From positions 1 to 21,818 of the forward strand of contig SVNB01000013.1 in the NCBI GenBank assembly GCA_015067125.1: 21,818 bases of DNA, in the 5' to 3' direction. The position numbers were made by a program, and so were the translations under genes. Positions 6,011 through 13,150 of the stretch are shown one piece after another. How positions within the stretch are numbered: the first letter of the stretch is position 1; the number at the start of each line of letters is the position of its first letter. The notes beneath the pieces were generated by a model. The model worked only from the letters and a program-made list of their open reading frames with translations. It did not search any database and was not told the origin of the DNA. This stretch comes from Oscillospiraceae bacterium (GTDB taxonomy: Bacteria; Bacillota; Clostridia; Oscillospirales; Ruminococcaceae).

Positions 6011-6810
6011 TTTTTGTCTTCCTTTTCTTTTATGTTATAGAGGTAATAATATTTTTTTGCGGCTTTATAGCCAAGTTTTTCATACATTTTCTGCACCTTC
6101 TGGTTTGCCGGCACAAGCCATGGCGTGCGATGCTCATCAATAAGCATATTGGTGCAAAGCGCGGTAAGATAAGAAGCATAACCCCTGTTTCTGTGTTCCG
6201 AAAGGGTAACAACAGAAGTTATGGCGCCGGCGTTTTCTGTTCTTCCGCGGATGCATGCGGTGGAAACGGCTTTGTCTTTATAAAGAGTAAAAAGGGTGGT
6301 CTGTTTTTTGAGCACGCCCCGGACCATTTTAAGCTTCCAGTAATCCTTTGCAAAAATATCTTCTTTTTCAAACAGAGTTTTTGTCACGTTCCAGCCGTCA
6401 TCAAAGTTTTCAGAAGTTTTGATTTCAAAATCGGTTTTTGGCATATCAATGCGGTTTTCCGCAAACATCTGCACCGCTTCTTCCACTTCGGAATCAAAAA
6501 GATTTTTGAGCACTGCATAACAGTTTTCATCACATTCAATATGCTTTATCGTTCCGCCGGAAAGAAGATTGGTCACAAAAAGGATCATTTCAAATCCCGG
6601 AAGCCCGCCGGGAGAAAACATCATAACAGAATCCGTGCCTGCGTTTAAAAAGGAACAGGCGTTTTCGTGCTCATCAATTTCCACCCAGATGCTCAAAAAT
6701 TCGGGGTCATCGAAGAACGAAACCGCGGCAGAGTTGAAAAGACAGCCAAAATACGGTTCCGCCTTGCAAAGCGGTTCCAGAAGTTTCAGATCATCTATCA
6801 GTTTTATCAT
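6007..6810 (-). CDS. GNAT family N-acetyltransferase with an extra N-terminal domain
   Basis: 267 residues. The C-terminal part (about 155-260) is a GNAT fold. The acetyl-CoA pyrophosphate loop is HRNRGYAS (206-213), preceded by the strand AGAITSVVTL and followed by the helix YLTALCTNML, and the late motif VQKMYEKLGYK (239-249) is typical. The first 150 residues are a separate alpha/beta region that I do not recognise. Start: the ATG at 6810 overlaps the stop of the upstream peptidase as ATGA; an in-frame ATG at 6870 lies well inside the peptidase gene and is unlikely. Its own stop overlaps the next start, again as ATGA. Substrate unknown; placement beside aminopeptidases suggests small amines, amino acids or peptides, which is inference. 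Confidence 0.85.
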   Translation of the reverse strand: MIKLIDDLKLLEPLCKAEPYFGCLFNSAAVSFFDDPEFLSIWVEIDEHENACSFLNAGTDSVMMFSPGGLPGFEMILFVTNLLSGGTIKHIECDENCYAVLKNLFDSEVEEAVQMFAENRIDMPKTDFEIKTSENFDDGWNVTKTLFEKEDIFAKDYWKLKMVRGVLKKQTTLFTLYKDKAVSTACIRGRTENAGAITSVVTLSEHRNRGYASYLTALCTNMLIDEHRTPWLVPANQKVQKMYEKLGYKAAKKYYYLYNIKEKEDKK

Positions 6811-7841
6811 ACTTCGCAAAGCCTTTTGCTCAAAAGTCTGATCAAGGCGATGGAATTTTCCGCATCGCAAAGTCTGATGCTTGCATAAGGGCTGTGTATG
6901 TATCTTGCGGGAAGAGAAACCGCCACCGGGCGAACGCCTCCGCGGGACTGGTGAATGAATTTTGCATCATTAAAGCCGCAGATACCGTGCTTGGTCTGAA
7001 CGGGAATATTTTCTTTTTCGCAAAGCTCCATAATATAGTGATAAAGCTCCATATCATAAAGGGTGCCGTTATCCCGGAAGGAAACAACCGGGCCTTCGCC
7101 CTGTTTGCAGATAAATTTTTCTCCCGGAACAGAAGGAAAATCCCCGGCAGAGGTGGCTTCCACCACAACGGCAATATCCGGTTCAACGGTAAAAGCCGCA
7201 GAAGATGCGCCGTTGCCGCCGATTTCTTCCTTTACGGTAAAACAGGCGGTAAAATCATATTCCGCTTCTTCTTTAAGAAGTTCCATAAGCATTGCGCAGC
7301 CGGCACGGTCATCAAGAGCCTTGCCCATAACACAGCCGCTGCCGAATTCTTCAAAATCGCTGTCAAAAACCGCTCTGTCGCCAAGCTTTACAAGTTTTTC
7401 GGCTTCTTCGCGGCTGTCCGCGCCGATATCGATATAAAGAGAATCGGTTTTGGTGGGGTTATCAAATTCTTCTTTTTTAACAAGATGAATGGCCTTGCTG
7501 CCAAGAAGTCCCGGCAGGGCGTTTTCTCCGACAAGAACTCTTTTGCCGACTATAACGCGGCTGTCGATTCCGCCGATGTTGCCGAATTTAAGAAATCCGT
7601 TTTCATCAATATGGGTGATGATAAATCCCACTTCGTCCATATGTGCGGAAAACATAAGCTTGTTTTTCGGTTCGTTTTTACCTTTTTTGGAAACGATAAG
7701 ATTTCCGGCGTTATCGGTTTTTGCAATGCAGTCCGGGTAAGAAAGCACTTCTTCATATATCATTTTTCTGACAGCGCCTTCATCGCCGGAAGTTCCCCTG
7801 GCAAGAGAAAGGGCTTTAAGATTTTCGAGGAAGGTTTTCAT
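6807..7841 (-). CDS. M42 family metallo-aminopeptidase, copy B
   Basis: M42 enzymes are cytosolic, usually dodecameric, di-metal aminopeptidases that trim short peptides. At 344 residues this one has the full ligand set: H67 in SAHMDE, bridging D177 in ALDDRAG, the catalytic pair E205-E206 in KEEIGG, an acidic ligand in VEATSAGD (E228 or D234), and H316 in YIHSP. The usual inserted dimerisation domain lies at about 75-165. It is encoded directly after a paralogue (7841-8863), with starts and stops overlapping by one base, and GGAGGAG precedes the ATG. Side-by-side M42 genes are common in Clostridia and may form mixed assemblies. Residue specificity cannot be read. Confidence 0.93.
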   Translation of the reverse strand: MKTFLENLKALSLARGTSGDEGAVRKMIYEEVLSYPDCIAKTDNAGNLIVSKKGKNEPKNKLMFSAHMDEVGFIITHIDENGFLKFGNIGGIDSRVIVGKRVLVGENALPGLLGSKAIHLVKKEEFDNPTKTDSLYIDIGADSREEAEKLVKLGDRAVFDSDFEEFGSGCVMGKALDDRAGCAMLMELLKEEAEYDFTACFTVKEEIGGNGASSAAFTVEPDIAVVVEATSAGDFPSVPGEKFICKQGEGPVVSFRDNGTLYDMELYHYIMELCEKENIPVQTKHGICGFNDAKFIHQSRGGVRPVAVSLPARYIHSPYASIRLCDAENSIALIRLLSKRLCEV

Positions 7842-8863
7842 TATTCTTCTCCTCCTTCCATAACAAACGCGGCCAGAAGTCTGCCCACGTTTTTAACGTC
7901 ATCAACAGAAACTTTTTCTATAATGCTGTGCATATATTGTTGAGGAATGGAAATAAGTCCGGTGCGTACGCCTGCTCCGGCAGAGGTGATATCATCGGCA
8001 TTCGTTCCGGTGGAAGTGCCGCCAAAGGCCTCTATCTGGAAGGGAATATCATTCTTTTCCGCAAGAGCAACAAGCCTGCGGGAAATTTCCGTATCAAGGG
8101 TAGGGTGAAATGCCACAACCGGGCCTTTTTTCATCGCTTTGGAATTTATTTCTGTGGTATCGGGCGTTTTGCCAAAGCCTACGTCAATTTCAACAGCTTC
8201 GGTAGGGGCAACCGCAAAAGCCGCGGCGCCGGCACCCTGGCCGCCGGTTTCTTCTCTTGTGGAAAAAACCGCAGTAAGTCCGCAGGGAAGTTCTTTATCT
8301 TTAAGAATTTCCAGCGCTTCAAGAATGGTGACGCAGCCGCTGCGGTCATCAAGAGCGGGACCGGTTACATAGCCGTTTCCGATATCGCTCCATTTGCCGC
8401 ACATCATAACCCTGTCGCCAAGGCGTATGCGTTTTTCCGCCTCTTCTTTATTAAAGCCGATATCCACAAAAATTTCGTCCCTTTCGGGGTTCTTTTCGTT
8501 CACGTCCTTGATATGGGGCGGAACGGAGCATACAACGCCAAGATATTCGCCGTCTTTGCCGATGGCTCTTACCTTGGTGCCGCAGATGCCTCTGCGGTCT
8601 ATGCCGCCGCAGGGAAAGGTACGCAAAAATCCGTTTTCTTCTATGTTGATTACAATAAGGGCTATCTGGTCAAGGTGGGCGTCAAGCATAACGTGGCGGC
8701 CGTTTTTCTTCGGCGCAACTTCGCAGATAACGCTGCCAAGGTTATCTATATAGGTTTTTCCGTATGCGGAAAGAATATCTTTTGCAAGTTCCGCGGCTTT
8801 TTTTTCGTTGCCGGAATTTCCGTCAACACCGCAGAGAGTCATAAGCATTTCTCTGGTATCCAT
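7841..8863 (-). CDS. M42 family metallo-aminopeptidase, copy A
   Basis: 340 residues, a paralogue of the next gene. Metal ligands and catalytic residues are all visible: H63 in DAHLDQ, D172 in ALDDRSG, E204-E205 in REETGG, D227 in EIDVGF, and H312 in YMHSI. The GFGKTPDT segment (229-236) and HSIIEK differ from copy B (VEATSAGDFP, HSPYAS), so the substrate pockets have diverged. AAGGAG lies before the ATG at 8863, which follows the murD stop by 36 bp with no terminator seen, so it is probably read from the murD promoter. Its TAA overlaps the copy B ATG by one base (TAATG). Confidence 0.93.
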   Translation of the reverse strand: MDTREMLMTLCGVDGNSGNEKKAAELAKDILSAYGKTYIDNLGSVICEVAPKKNGRHVMLDAHLDQIALIVINIEENGFLRTFPCGGIDRRGICGTKVRAIGKDGEYLGVVCSVPPHIKDVNEKNPERDEIFVDIGFNKEEAEKRIRLGDRVMMCGKWSDIGNGYVTGPALDDRSGCVTILEALEILKDKELPCGLTAVFSTREETGGQGAGAAAFAVAPTEAVEIDVGFGKTPDTTEINSKAMKKGPVVAFHPTLDTEISRRLVALAEKNDIPFQIEAFGGTSTGTNADDITSAGAGVRTGLISIPQQYMHSIIEKVSVDDVKNVGRLLAAFVMEGGEE

Positions 8864-8899
8864 TGTTTTCTCCTTTTTGTTACGGTGAAAATATGCTTT

Positions 8900-10330
8900 T
8901 TATTTATATTCCGGCCAAAGTTCTTCGGCGGTCATACCGTCCACCTGGCCAATTTTAGAAACAAGTTCTTTAAAATGTTTTCCGCGCAGTTCAAAGTTGC
9001 GGTAACGGTCAAAACTTGCGGAGGCAGGAGAAAGGGTTACGATATCGCCCTCTTCCGCATAGGCGTATGCGGTGGAAACAGCTTCTTCAAGGTCATCCAC
9101 AAAAATAACTTCCGGTTCGCCGTTATATTCCGGATGATTTTGCAAAGCTTCCGCTATTTTTTGTGCGGTGGGACCGCAAAGAATAAGCAGTTTTACTTTT
9201 TCTATAAGGCTTGGAGCAAGCGGAGCATAGGGAATGTTTTTATCGTATCCGCCGGCAAGCAGAATAACTTTCTGATCAAAGCACGAAAGTCCGGCAATGG
9301 TTCTTGTGGGGCTTGTGGCGATTGAATCGTTATACCATTTAACGCCTTCAAATTCACGGCAAAGCTCTATGCGGTGTTCAACTCCGCCAAAGTTTTTTGC
9401 AACGCTGTGCATGGTTTCAACAGAAACCTCGCCCCAGGTTGCGGCGATGGCAGTAAGATAGTTTTCCACGTTATGAAGACCGGGGATCTTTATATCCCTT
9501 CTGTGGAAAAGTTCTGTTGTTCTGCCGTGTTCACAATAGCAAAGCATTCCGTCTTCGCGCAAAAACGCTCCGTTTGCAACGGGATTTGTATGAGAGAACC
9601 AGCGCAGTTCACCGCGAACAAGTTCCGCCATGCTTTTGGTGATTACGTTATCCGCGTTAAGAACAGCAACGGAAAAAGCGTTCTGGTGGCGCAGAACATT
9701 GCGTTTTGCTTCAATATATTCTTCCATATCCTTATGAACGTCCAGATGGTTTGGCGCAACGTTTGTAACAACCGCAACATCCGGAGAAGTGCGCATGGAA
9801 ATAAGCTGGAAGGAAGAAAGCTCCACCACTGCGCAGTCATCGTCCCTAATATCCTCGATTACGGGAAGAAGCGCGCGGCCGATGTTTCCGCCTTTGTGAA
9901 CGGTTTTTCCCTCCGCCGCAAGAAATTCGGAAATAAGCGTGGTGGTTGTTGTTTTGCCGTCGCTGCCGGTTACAGCATATTTTTTGCAGGGGCAAAGGTC
10001 AAAAAATACCTCCATTTCGCTGGTAACGGCCCTGCCTTCTCTGCGCAGTTCGCAAAGAGCGGGGTTCCACCAGTTCATACCCGGAGTGCGGAAAACAATA
10101 TCCGCATCAATATCGTCAAGGTAACCTTCGCCAAGTTTAAGAACGGCTCCGCTTTTTTCAAGAAGCTCTGCGGTTTTTCCAAGTTTTTCTCTGTCGGATT
10201 TATCCCTTGCTTCTGTGGCAATGCCTTTTTCCGCAAACTGGCGGATAACGTCCGTATGAGAAACCCCGATGCCGATAAAGGCAACTTTTTTGTCTTTTAT
10301 TTTTTCAAAGAATTTTTCTGCGTTTGTCAT
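8900..10330 (-). CDS. murD: UDP-N-acetylmuramoyl-L-alanine--D-glutamate ligase
   Basis: MurD adds D-glutamate to UDP-MurNAc-L-Ala in the cytosolic stage of peptidoglycan synthesis. The protein has 476 residues, slightly longer than typical. The N-terminal Rossmann domain begins VAFIGIG (16-22), the ATP-binding loop is TGSDGKTTTTT (121-131), the metal/ATP motif is ELSSFQL (170-176), and TNVAPNHLDVH (189-199) follows. YNDSIATSP marks the third-domain entrance, and the C-terminal SPASASFDRYRNFELRG is the family signature. The start has CGGAGG. It is separate from a dcw cluster here and heads an operon with two aminopeptidases, a GNAT protein and a PLP enzyme. All key residues are present, so it should be active. 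Confidence 0.96.
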   Translation of the reverse strand: MTNAEKFFEKIKDKKVAFIGIGVSHTDVIRQFAEKGIATEARDKSDREKLGKTAELLEKSGAVLKLGEGYLDDIDADIVFRTPGMNWWNPALCELRREGRAVTSEMEVFFDLCPCKKYAVTGSDGKTTTTTLISEFLAAEGKTVHKGGNIGRALLPVIEDIRDDDCAVVELSSFQLISMRTSPDVAVVTNVAPNHLDVHKDMEEYIEAKRNVLRHQNAFSVAVLNADNVITKSMAELVRGELRWFSHTNPVANGAFLREDGMLCYCEHGRTTELFHRRDIKIPGLHNVENYLTAIAATWGEVSVETMHSVAKNFGGVEHRIELCREFEGVKWYNDSIATSPTRTIAGLSCFDQKVILLAGGYDKNIPYAPLAPSLIEKVKLLILCGPTAQKIAEALQNHPEYNGEPEVIFVDDLEEAVSTAYAYAEEGDIVTLSPASASFDRYRNFELRGKHFKELVSKIGQVDGMTAEELWPEYK

Positions 10331-10382
10331 AATAAAACCTCCGCTTTTTTCGGAAGAATGTTTTGTTTTTGCTTAAATATAT

Positions 10383-10391
10383 AGTATATCA
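10383..10391 (-). promoter_or_regulatory. Possible extended -10 of the murD operon
   Basis: TGATATACT on the minus strand, an extended -10, 53 bp before the murD ATG. The -35 region is AT-rich with no clear hexamer, so the call rests on the -10 alone. Confidence 0.4.
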
Positions 10392-10411
10392 CATTATATA
10401 ATAAAATAAAA

Positions 10412-10441
10412 GCAAAGCGCAAAAAATAAATACCGCTTTGC
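10412..10441 (-). terminator. Possible weak terminator upstream of murD
   Basis: Perfect 8-bp arms GCAAAGCG/CGCTTTGC around a 14-nt loop, followed on the minus strand by TTTTATTTTATT. It could insulate murD from transcription coming through the repeat region. Confidence 0.4.
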
Positions 10442-10489
10442 AAGCAGCCTTTTTAAAGAACAATATAAATTGACAGTTGAAAGTTTTTG

Positions 10490-10528
10490 CCTCCTCGGAG
10501 AAGGCGGCTGCGAAGCAGACGGAGGAGG
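10490..10528. repeat. Palindromic repeat unit R1
   Basis: The outer arms CCTCCTC (10490-10496) and GAGGAGG (10522-10528) enclose the hairpin CTGC-GAA-GCAG (10509-10519). It is the first unit of a gene-free mosaic that runs from 10490 to about 10880. No coding frame in this stretch looks like a protein. Confidence 0.65.
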
Positions 10529-10550
10529 GATAACAAATAACCCGGAGGGC

Positions 10551-10599
10551 AGCCTTCCTTGTGTAAAGGGAGGTGTCACCGCAGGTGACGGAGGGATTG
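10551..10599 (+). repeat. Dispersed palindromic repeat unit R2
   Basis: It is made of two hairpins and a tail: CTTCCTT-GTGT-AAAGGGAG, then GTCACC-GCA-GGTGAC (10575-10589), then CGGAGGGATTG. This resembles a repeat I recall scattered in gut Firmicutes genomes. An inverted, diverged copy (R3) lies 40 bp further on. Confidence 0.7.
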
Positions 10600-10640
10600 T
10601 AATCCTATTTCATTAAATCCATCCGGTAATTCACAAAAGA

Positions 10641-10703
10641 ATCCCCCAGTCTTTTTTAACCGCAGGCGGTTAAAAAATCCAGCCCCCTTTAGGCAAGGGA
10701 GCC
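10641..10703 (-). repeat. Dispersed palindromic repeat unit R3 (inverted relative to R2)
   Basis: Read on the minus strand it has the R2 order: GGCTCCCTTGCCTAAAGGG, then a hairpin, then GGGGGAT. The central hairpin is replaced by a perfect 12-bp inverted repeat (10652-10663 with 10666-10677, two-base loop AG) with A/T outer tracts, which could also act as a terminator on either strand. Confidence 0.7.
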
Positions 10704-10715
10704 AAATCTCTCACC

Positions 10716-10742
10716 GTAGGGAGCGGTCTTGACCGTTCCGCC
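10716..10742 (+). repeat. GTAGGG-CTTG structured repeat, second copy
   Basis: An 8-bp stem (10720-10727 with 10732-10739) around the loop CTTG, preceded by GTAG and followed by GCC. The same layout is found at 4691-4716, with several stem positions changed on both sides so that pairing is kept. Confidence 0.6.
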
Positions 10743-10766
10743 AAAAAAACAACCTGGAGGGCGAAA

Positions 10767-10816
10767 CACCCTTTCGTCACGGCTTGCGCCGTGCCACTTC
10801 CCCTCAAGGGAAAGTG
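10767..10816 (-). repeat. Dispersed palindromic repeat unit R5
   Basis: Minus strand: CTTTCCC-TTGAG-GGGAAG hairpin, then a CACGGC/GCCGTG hairpin (10778-10793), then GAAAGGGTG. The order of parts matches R2 and R3 although the bases differ. Confidence 0.65.
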
Positions 10817-10822
10817 TGAAAT

Positions 10823-10870
10823 ACGCCTTTGTTCCGATGGGCGTGCCAGCCCCTTTTAGGCAAGGTGGCC
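10823..10870 (-). repeat. Dispersed palindromic repeat unit R4
   Basis: Minus strand GGCCACCTTGCCTAAAAGGG followed by GCTGGC and an ACGCC/GGCGT hairpin. The first part repeats 10681-10703 of R3 with only a few changes, in the same orientation, about 167 bp away. Confidence 0.65.
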
Positions 10871-10888
10871 AAATTGCCTTGCAAAAAA

Positions 10889-10910
10889 CGGCGGAGCAAA
10901 AGCTCCGCCG
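10889..10910 (-). terminator. Terminator of the XRE/small-protein operon
   Basis: Perfect 9-bp stem CGGCGGAGC/GCTCCGCCG with loop AAAA, followed on the minus strand by TTTTTTGC, 6 bp past the stop at 10917. Confidence 0.9.
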
Positions 10911-10916
10911 CATATA

Positions 10917-11177
10917 TTACAGCACTATTTTAACTTTTGTTCCGTCGGCGGCTTCCACGTCCACAAGGTCAAGCCTTCCGCCAAAACGTTTTCTTATCCG
11001 GTAAAATTCTTTTACAAATTTTCTGCAGCTTTTTCCGGAAAGTTTTATTCTGTATTTTTTAAGTTCCCTGCCCGCAAAAACAGGAACAACAGAAGCAAAA
11101 AATCCGTTCAGCAAAAGCCGCGTGGGAATTATAAGCGAAAAGCGTTTTTTGCCTTCCTCAACCACTTTTATTTTCAT
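10917..11177 (-). CDS. Small protein resembling the C-terminal domain of the adjacent regulator
   Basis: 86 residues from the ATG at 11177, which has GTGGAG 8 bases upstream (inside the end of the previous gene); an in-frame ATG at 11192 lacks such a site. The N-terminal part KIKVVEEGKKRFSLIIPTRLLLN and the C-terminal LVDVEAADGTKVKIVL match, in order, KIVVDSSDGDKVRVNVP and LVEVESHDGDIISIFVE of the upstream regulator. Both have a helical stretch between. This is the layout of the SHOCT-like/YvlB-type domains of Firmicutes, whose function is not settled. The gene lies 4 bp after the regulator, so the pair should be co-translated. It is basic and cytosolic, with no membrane segment that I trust. 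Confidence 0.8.
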   Translation of the reverse strand: MKIKVVEEGKKRFSLIIPTRLLLNGFFASVVPVFAGRELKKYRIKLSGKSCRKFVKEFYRIRKRFGGRLDLVDVEAADGTKVKIVL

Positions 11178-11181
11178 AATA

Positions 11182-11685
11182 TCACTCCACAAAAATGCTG
11201 ATTATATCGCCGTCATGGCTTTCCACTTCCACAAGGTTGCCCATGGCGCCTTTTTCCACCATTTCAAAAATCTTTGCAAGGTCGATGTTTTTCAAGGCGG
11301 AATTAAGCGAATCGCTGCCAGAAATCTGGGGCATTTCCATTCCGCATTCAAGGGCAATTTTGGCCAGTGCGCAGGGAACGTTTACCCGCACTTTATCTCC
11401 GTCGCTGGAATCCACAACGATTTTTAACATCATATCGTCAAGGCTTTTTCTTGCTTCTTCCGGAACGTAAGAAACAACAGATTCCTGTTTTCCGGAAAGG
11501 AGTTCGTCAACGCTTATGCCAAGAGTTTTTGCAAGGCCCGGCAGCAAAGAAATATCCGGGCACGAAATATCGTTTTCCCATTTGCTTACAGCCTGGGGAG
11601 AAACACAAAGTATTTCTGCAAGTTCGTTCTGATTTATATTTTTTGCTTTTCTTGCTTCGGCAATTCTTTTTCCAATGGTATTCAT
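11182..11685 (-). CDS. XRE family transcriptional regulator with a SHOCT-like C-terminal domain
   Basis: 167 residues. The N-terminal helix-turn-helix (about 5-60) is typical: IGKRIAEARKAKNINQNELA, then the recognition helix SPQAVSKWE (29-37), then LPGLAKTLGISVDELL. Residues 85-167 form a second domain, with KIVVDSSDGDKVRVNVP (88-104), a helical middle, and LVEVESHDGDIISIFVE (151-167). The C-terminal domain may sense a ligand or mediate assembly; this is inference. AAAGGAG precedes the ATG. The next gene carries a free copy of the same kind of domain, suggesting partnership or titration. No target gene is obvious; autoregulation is likely. Confidence 0.88.
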   Translation of the reverse strand: MNTIGKRIAEARKAKNINQNELAEILCVSPQAVSKWENDISCPDISLLPGLAKTLGISVDELLSGKQESVVSYVPEEARKSLDDMMLKIVVDSSDGDKVRVNVPCALAKIALECGMEMPQISGSDSLNSALKNIDLAKIFEMVEKGAMGNLVEVESHDGDIISIFVE

Positions 11686-11741
11686 ATTAAAAATCTCCTT
11701 TTTTGTCTGGGTTTAAAAATCTTTCTCCGGAGTACACCCTG

Positions 11742-11750
11742 ATTTTATCA
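11742..11750 (-). promoter_or_regulatory. Possible extended -10 of the XRE operon
   Basis: TGATAAAAT on the minus strand, 57 bp before the ATG, with no clear -35. A perfect 8-bp palindrome CTCCGGAG (11726-11733) lies just downstream, near the expected start site, and could be the operator. Confidence 0.35.
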
Positions 11751-11800
11751 CTCCCGACAGAAAAAATGAAGATATTATAGGTTGATTTGGGATAAAAATA

Positions 11801-11839
11801 AACAACCGTCCGTTGTTTTTTACGCAACGGGCGGTTGTT
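11801..11839. terminator. Terminator of the lipoprotein gene
   Basis: Arms of 15 bp (11801-11815 and 11825-11839) with a single G-T pair around a loop that contains a T-run. T-rich tails lie on both sides, so it may work in both directions. It is 10 bp past the stop at 11849. Confidence 0.85.
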
Positions 11840-11848
11840 TTTTAAAAT

Positions 11849-13048
11849 TTATCCGTTTTCTGCCGGAAGATAGCTTATATATTTATAGCTTTTATCTTCC
11901 AAAAGCCGGACGGAAAGCAAAAATTCGTTTTCTTCCTCGCCGCGGATTTTTATGCGCAGTTTAAGAATATCATTTTCTTTTTCCGCGGAAACAAGCGTTA
12001 TTGCAGGAACGATCCCGAAACCGGCAGCATTGTTTTCAAGGTAATATCCCACTTCGGGGTCATAAACTTCATCAGAACGCAGTCTGTCTGCTTCAACTTC
12101 AAAAAAGCTTTGTACGGTGTTTTCATAAAGCTGTGCCGGAAAATAATTTACAGAAACTCCGTTTTTATTAACGGTTTCGCTTGTTTCGATTTCCGGGTGC
12201 AGGCGTTCGTAACAACAGATCCAGGTAAAATAATCCAAAGGTTCCATATCGGAACAATCGGCACAACCGTTTTCTTCATAAAAAAGGCTTGCGAATTTAA
12301 AAGGAGTTACCCTGCCTTCGTGGTTTAAACTTCCGCCGAAGTTTAAAAGAATATTCCGGTAAAAAAGATTTTCCTCATCAAGAAAACTGATGTAACGGTA
12401 AGTTCCGTCATCATTTGTAAAAACGGTAAGTTCATAAACTTTGCTTTCTTTTTCAAAGAAAACTTCCAGCATTATGCTGTAAAGACCGCTGCGGCTTTCT
12501 TTTGCGGAAAGTATTTTTACCTCGTGGTTCCCGTCACCGCCAAAACCAAAGTAATCCGGTGTGCAATAAGCGTTGTGTTCCTTGCAGTAAAAATATTCGT
12601 TTTCACGAAGATGTTCCGCCGAAACGCCAAAAAACTGCATGGCGTATTTTTCGTATTCCTCCGCGGGGTAAGAAAGTCCGTAATCTTTATCGTGCAGGGT
12701 GGGAAACAGTTCTTCACGCTTTTCTCCATAAAGCTTATAAAAATAGCTGTGCAGCCAGGAAAAATAATATTTCTGTTCCAAACCGGAAAAATCCCAAACG
12801 GGTCCGTTTTCAAAAAATCCGCCGAACTTCGGAGTAAAGATACCGCCGTATTTGTTTTTCTCCGCACCGAAGTTAAGCACCATTTCTTCGCATATCACGG
12901 GGATTTCTTCCTTTTCCTCCGCCGGTTTTTCTTCCGGAATAGGAATATCCGTGTTTTTATAAATTTCTTCCGGCAGATTTTTTGCAGAGCAGGCAGAAAG
13001 GGAAAAAACCGTTGCAAAAACAATCAGCAACGCTAAAAATCTTTTCAT
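11849..13048 (-). CDS. Lipoprotein with two tandem copies of an unknown domain
   Basis: 399 residues. The N-terminal MKRFLALLIVFATVFS and lipobox LSAC (cysteine 20) mark export and lipid anchoring to the outer face of the membrane. An acidic Pro/Glu linker (about 30-50) follows. The rest is two copies of one domain of about 165-175 residues. Matching landmarks in order are VLNFG/LLNFG, FTPKFGGFFENG/VTPFKFASLFYEENG, YYFSWLHSYF/DYFTWICCYE, YAMQFFGVSAEHLRENE/TVQSFFEVEADRLRSDE, and DGTYRYISFLDEE/DKSYKYISYLPAE at the ends. I do not recognise the domain. GGAGGTG precedes the ATG; a terminator follows. No transporter or enzyme partner is adjacent, and the function is unknown. A role in sensing or binding at the cell surface is only a guess. 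Confidence 0.85.
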   Translation of the reverse strand: MKRFLALLIVFATVFSLSACSAKNLPEEIYKNTDIPIPEEKPAEEKEEIPVICEEMVLNFGAEKNKYGGIFTPKFGGFFENGPVWDFSGLEQKYYFSWLHSYFYKLYGEKREELFPTLHDKDYGLSYPAEEYEKYAMQFFGVSAEHLRENEYFYCKEHNAYCTPDYFGFGGDGNHEVKILSAKESRSGLYSIMLEVFFEKESKVYELTVFTNDDGTYRYISFLDEENLFYRNILLNFGGSLNHEGRVTPFKFASLFYEENGCADCSDMEPLDYFTWICCYERLHPEIETSETVNKNGVSVNYFPAQLYENTVQSFFEVEADRLRSDEVYDPEVGYYLENNAAGFGIVPAITLVSAEKENDILKLRIKIRGEEENEFLLSVRLLEDKSYKYISYLPAENG

Positions 13049-13120
13049 ATTTTCACCTCCAAAAAGTGTTTACATCAGTATAGACACCCGTAAAGGCAAA
13101 AATGTTGCAGACTAAAAAAT

Positions 13121-13150
13121 AAAAGAGCAAGCCTTGCGGCTTACTCTTTT
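13121..13150 (-). terminator. Terminator overlapping the stop codon of the beta-lactamase-like/GNAT gene
   Basis: Arms of 13 bp (13121-13133 and 13138-13150) with one mismatch and loop TTGC, followed on the minus strand by ATTTTTTAG. The right arm includes the last codons and the stop (13143-13141) of the gene. Confidence 0.85.

Noticed and set aside
4610..9325. Several long plus-strand frames across the murD-to-PLP operon (for example 4610-6040, 6894-7943, 7928-9325)
   Set aside because: They lie opposite well-recognised enzymes with full motifs, lack ribosome sites, and one starts inside the tRNA. They are antisense shadows.
10394..11004. Small open frames in the repeat mosaic (10394-10579, 10689-10913, 10729-11004)
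   Set aside because: Their codons follow hairpin repeat units, with no ribosome sites and Pro/Ser/Arg-rich products typical of non-coding repeats.
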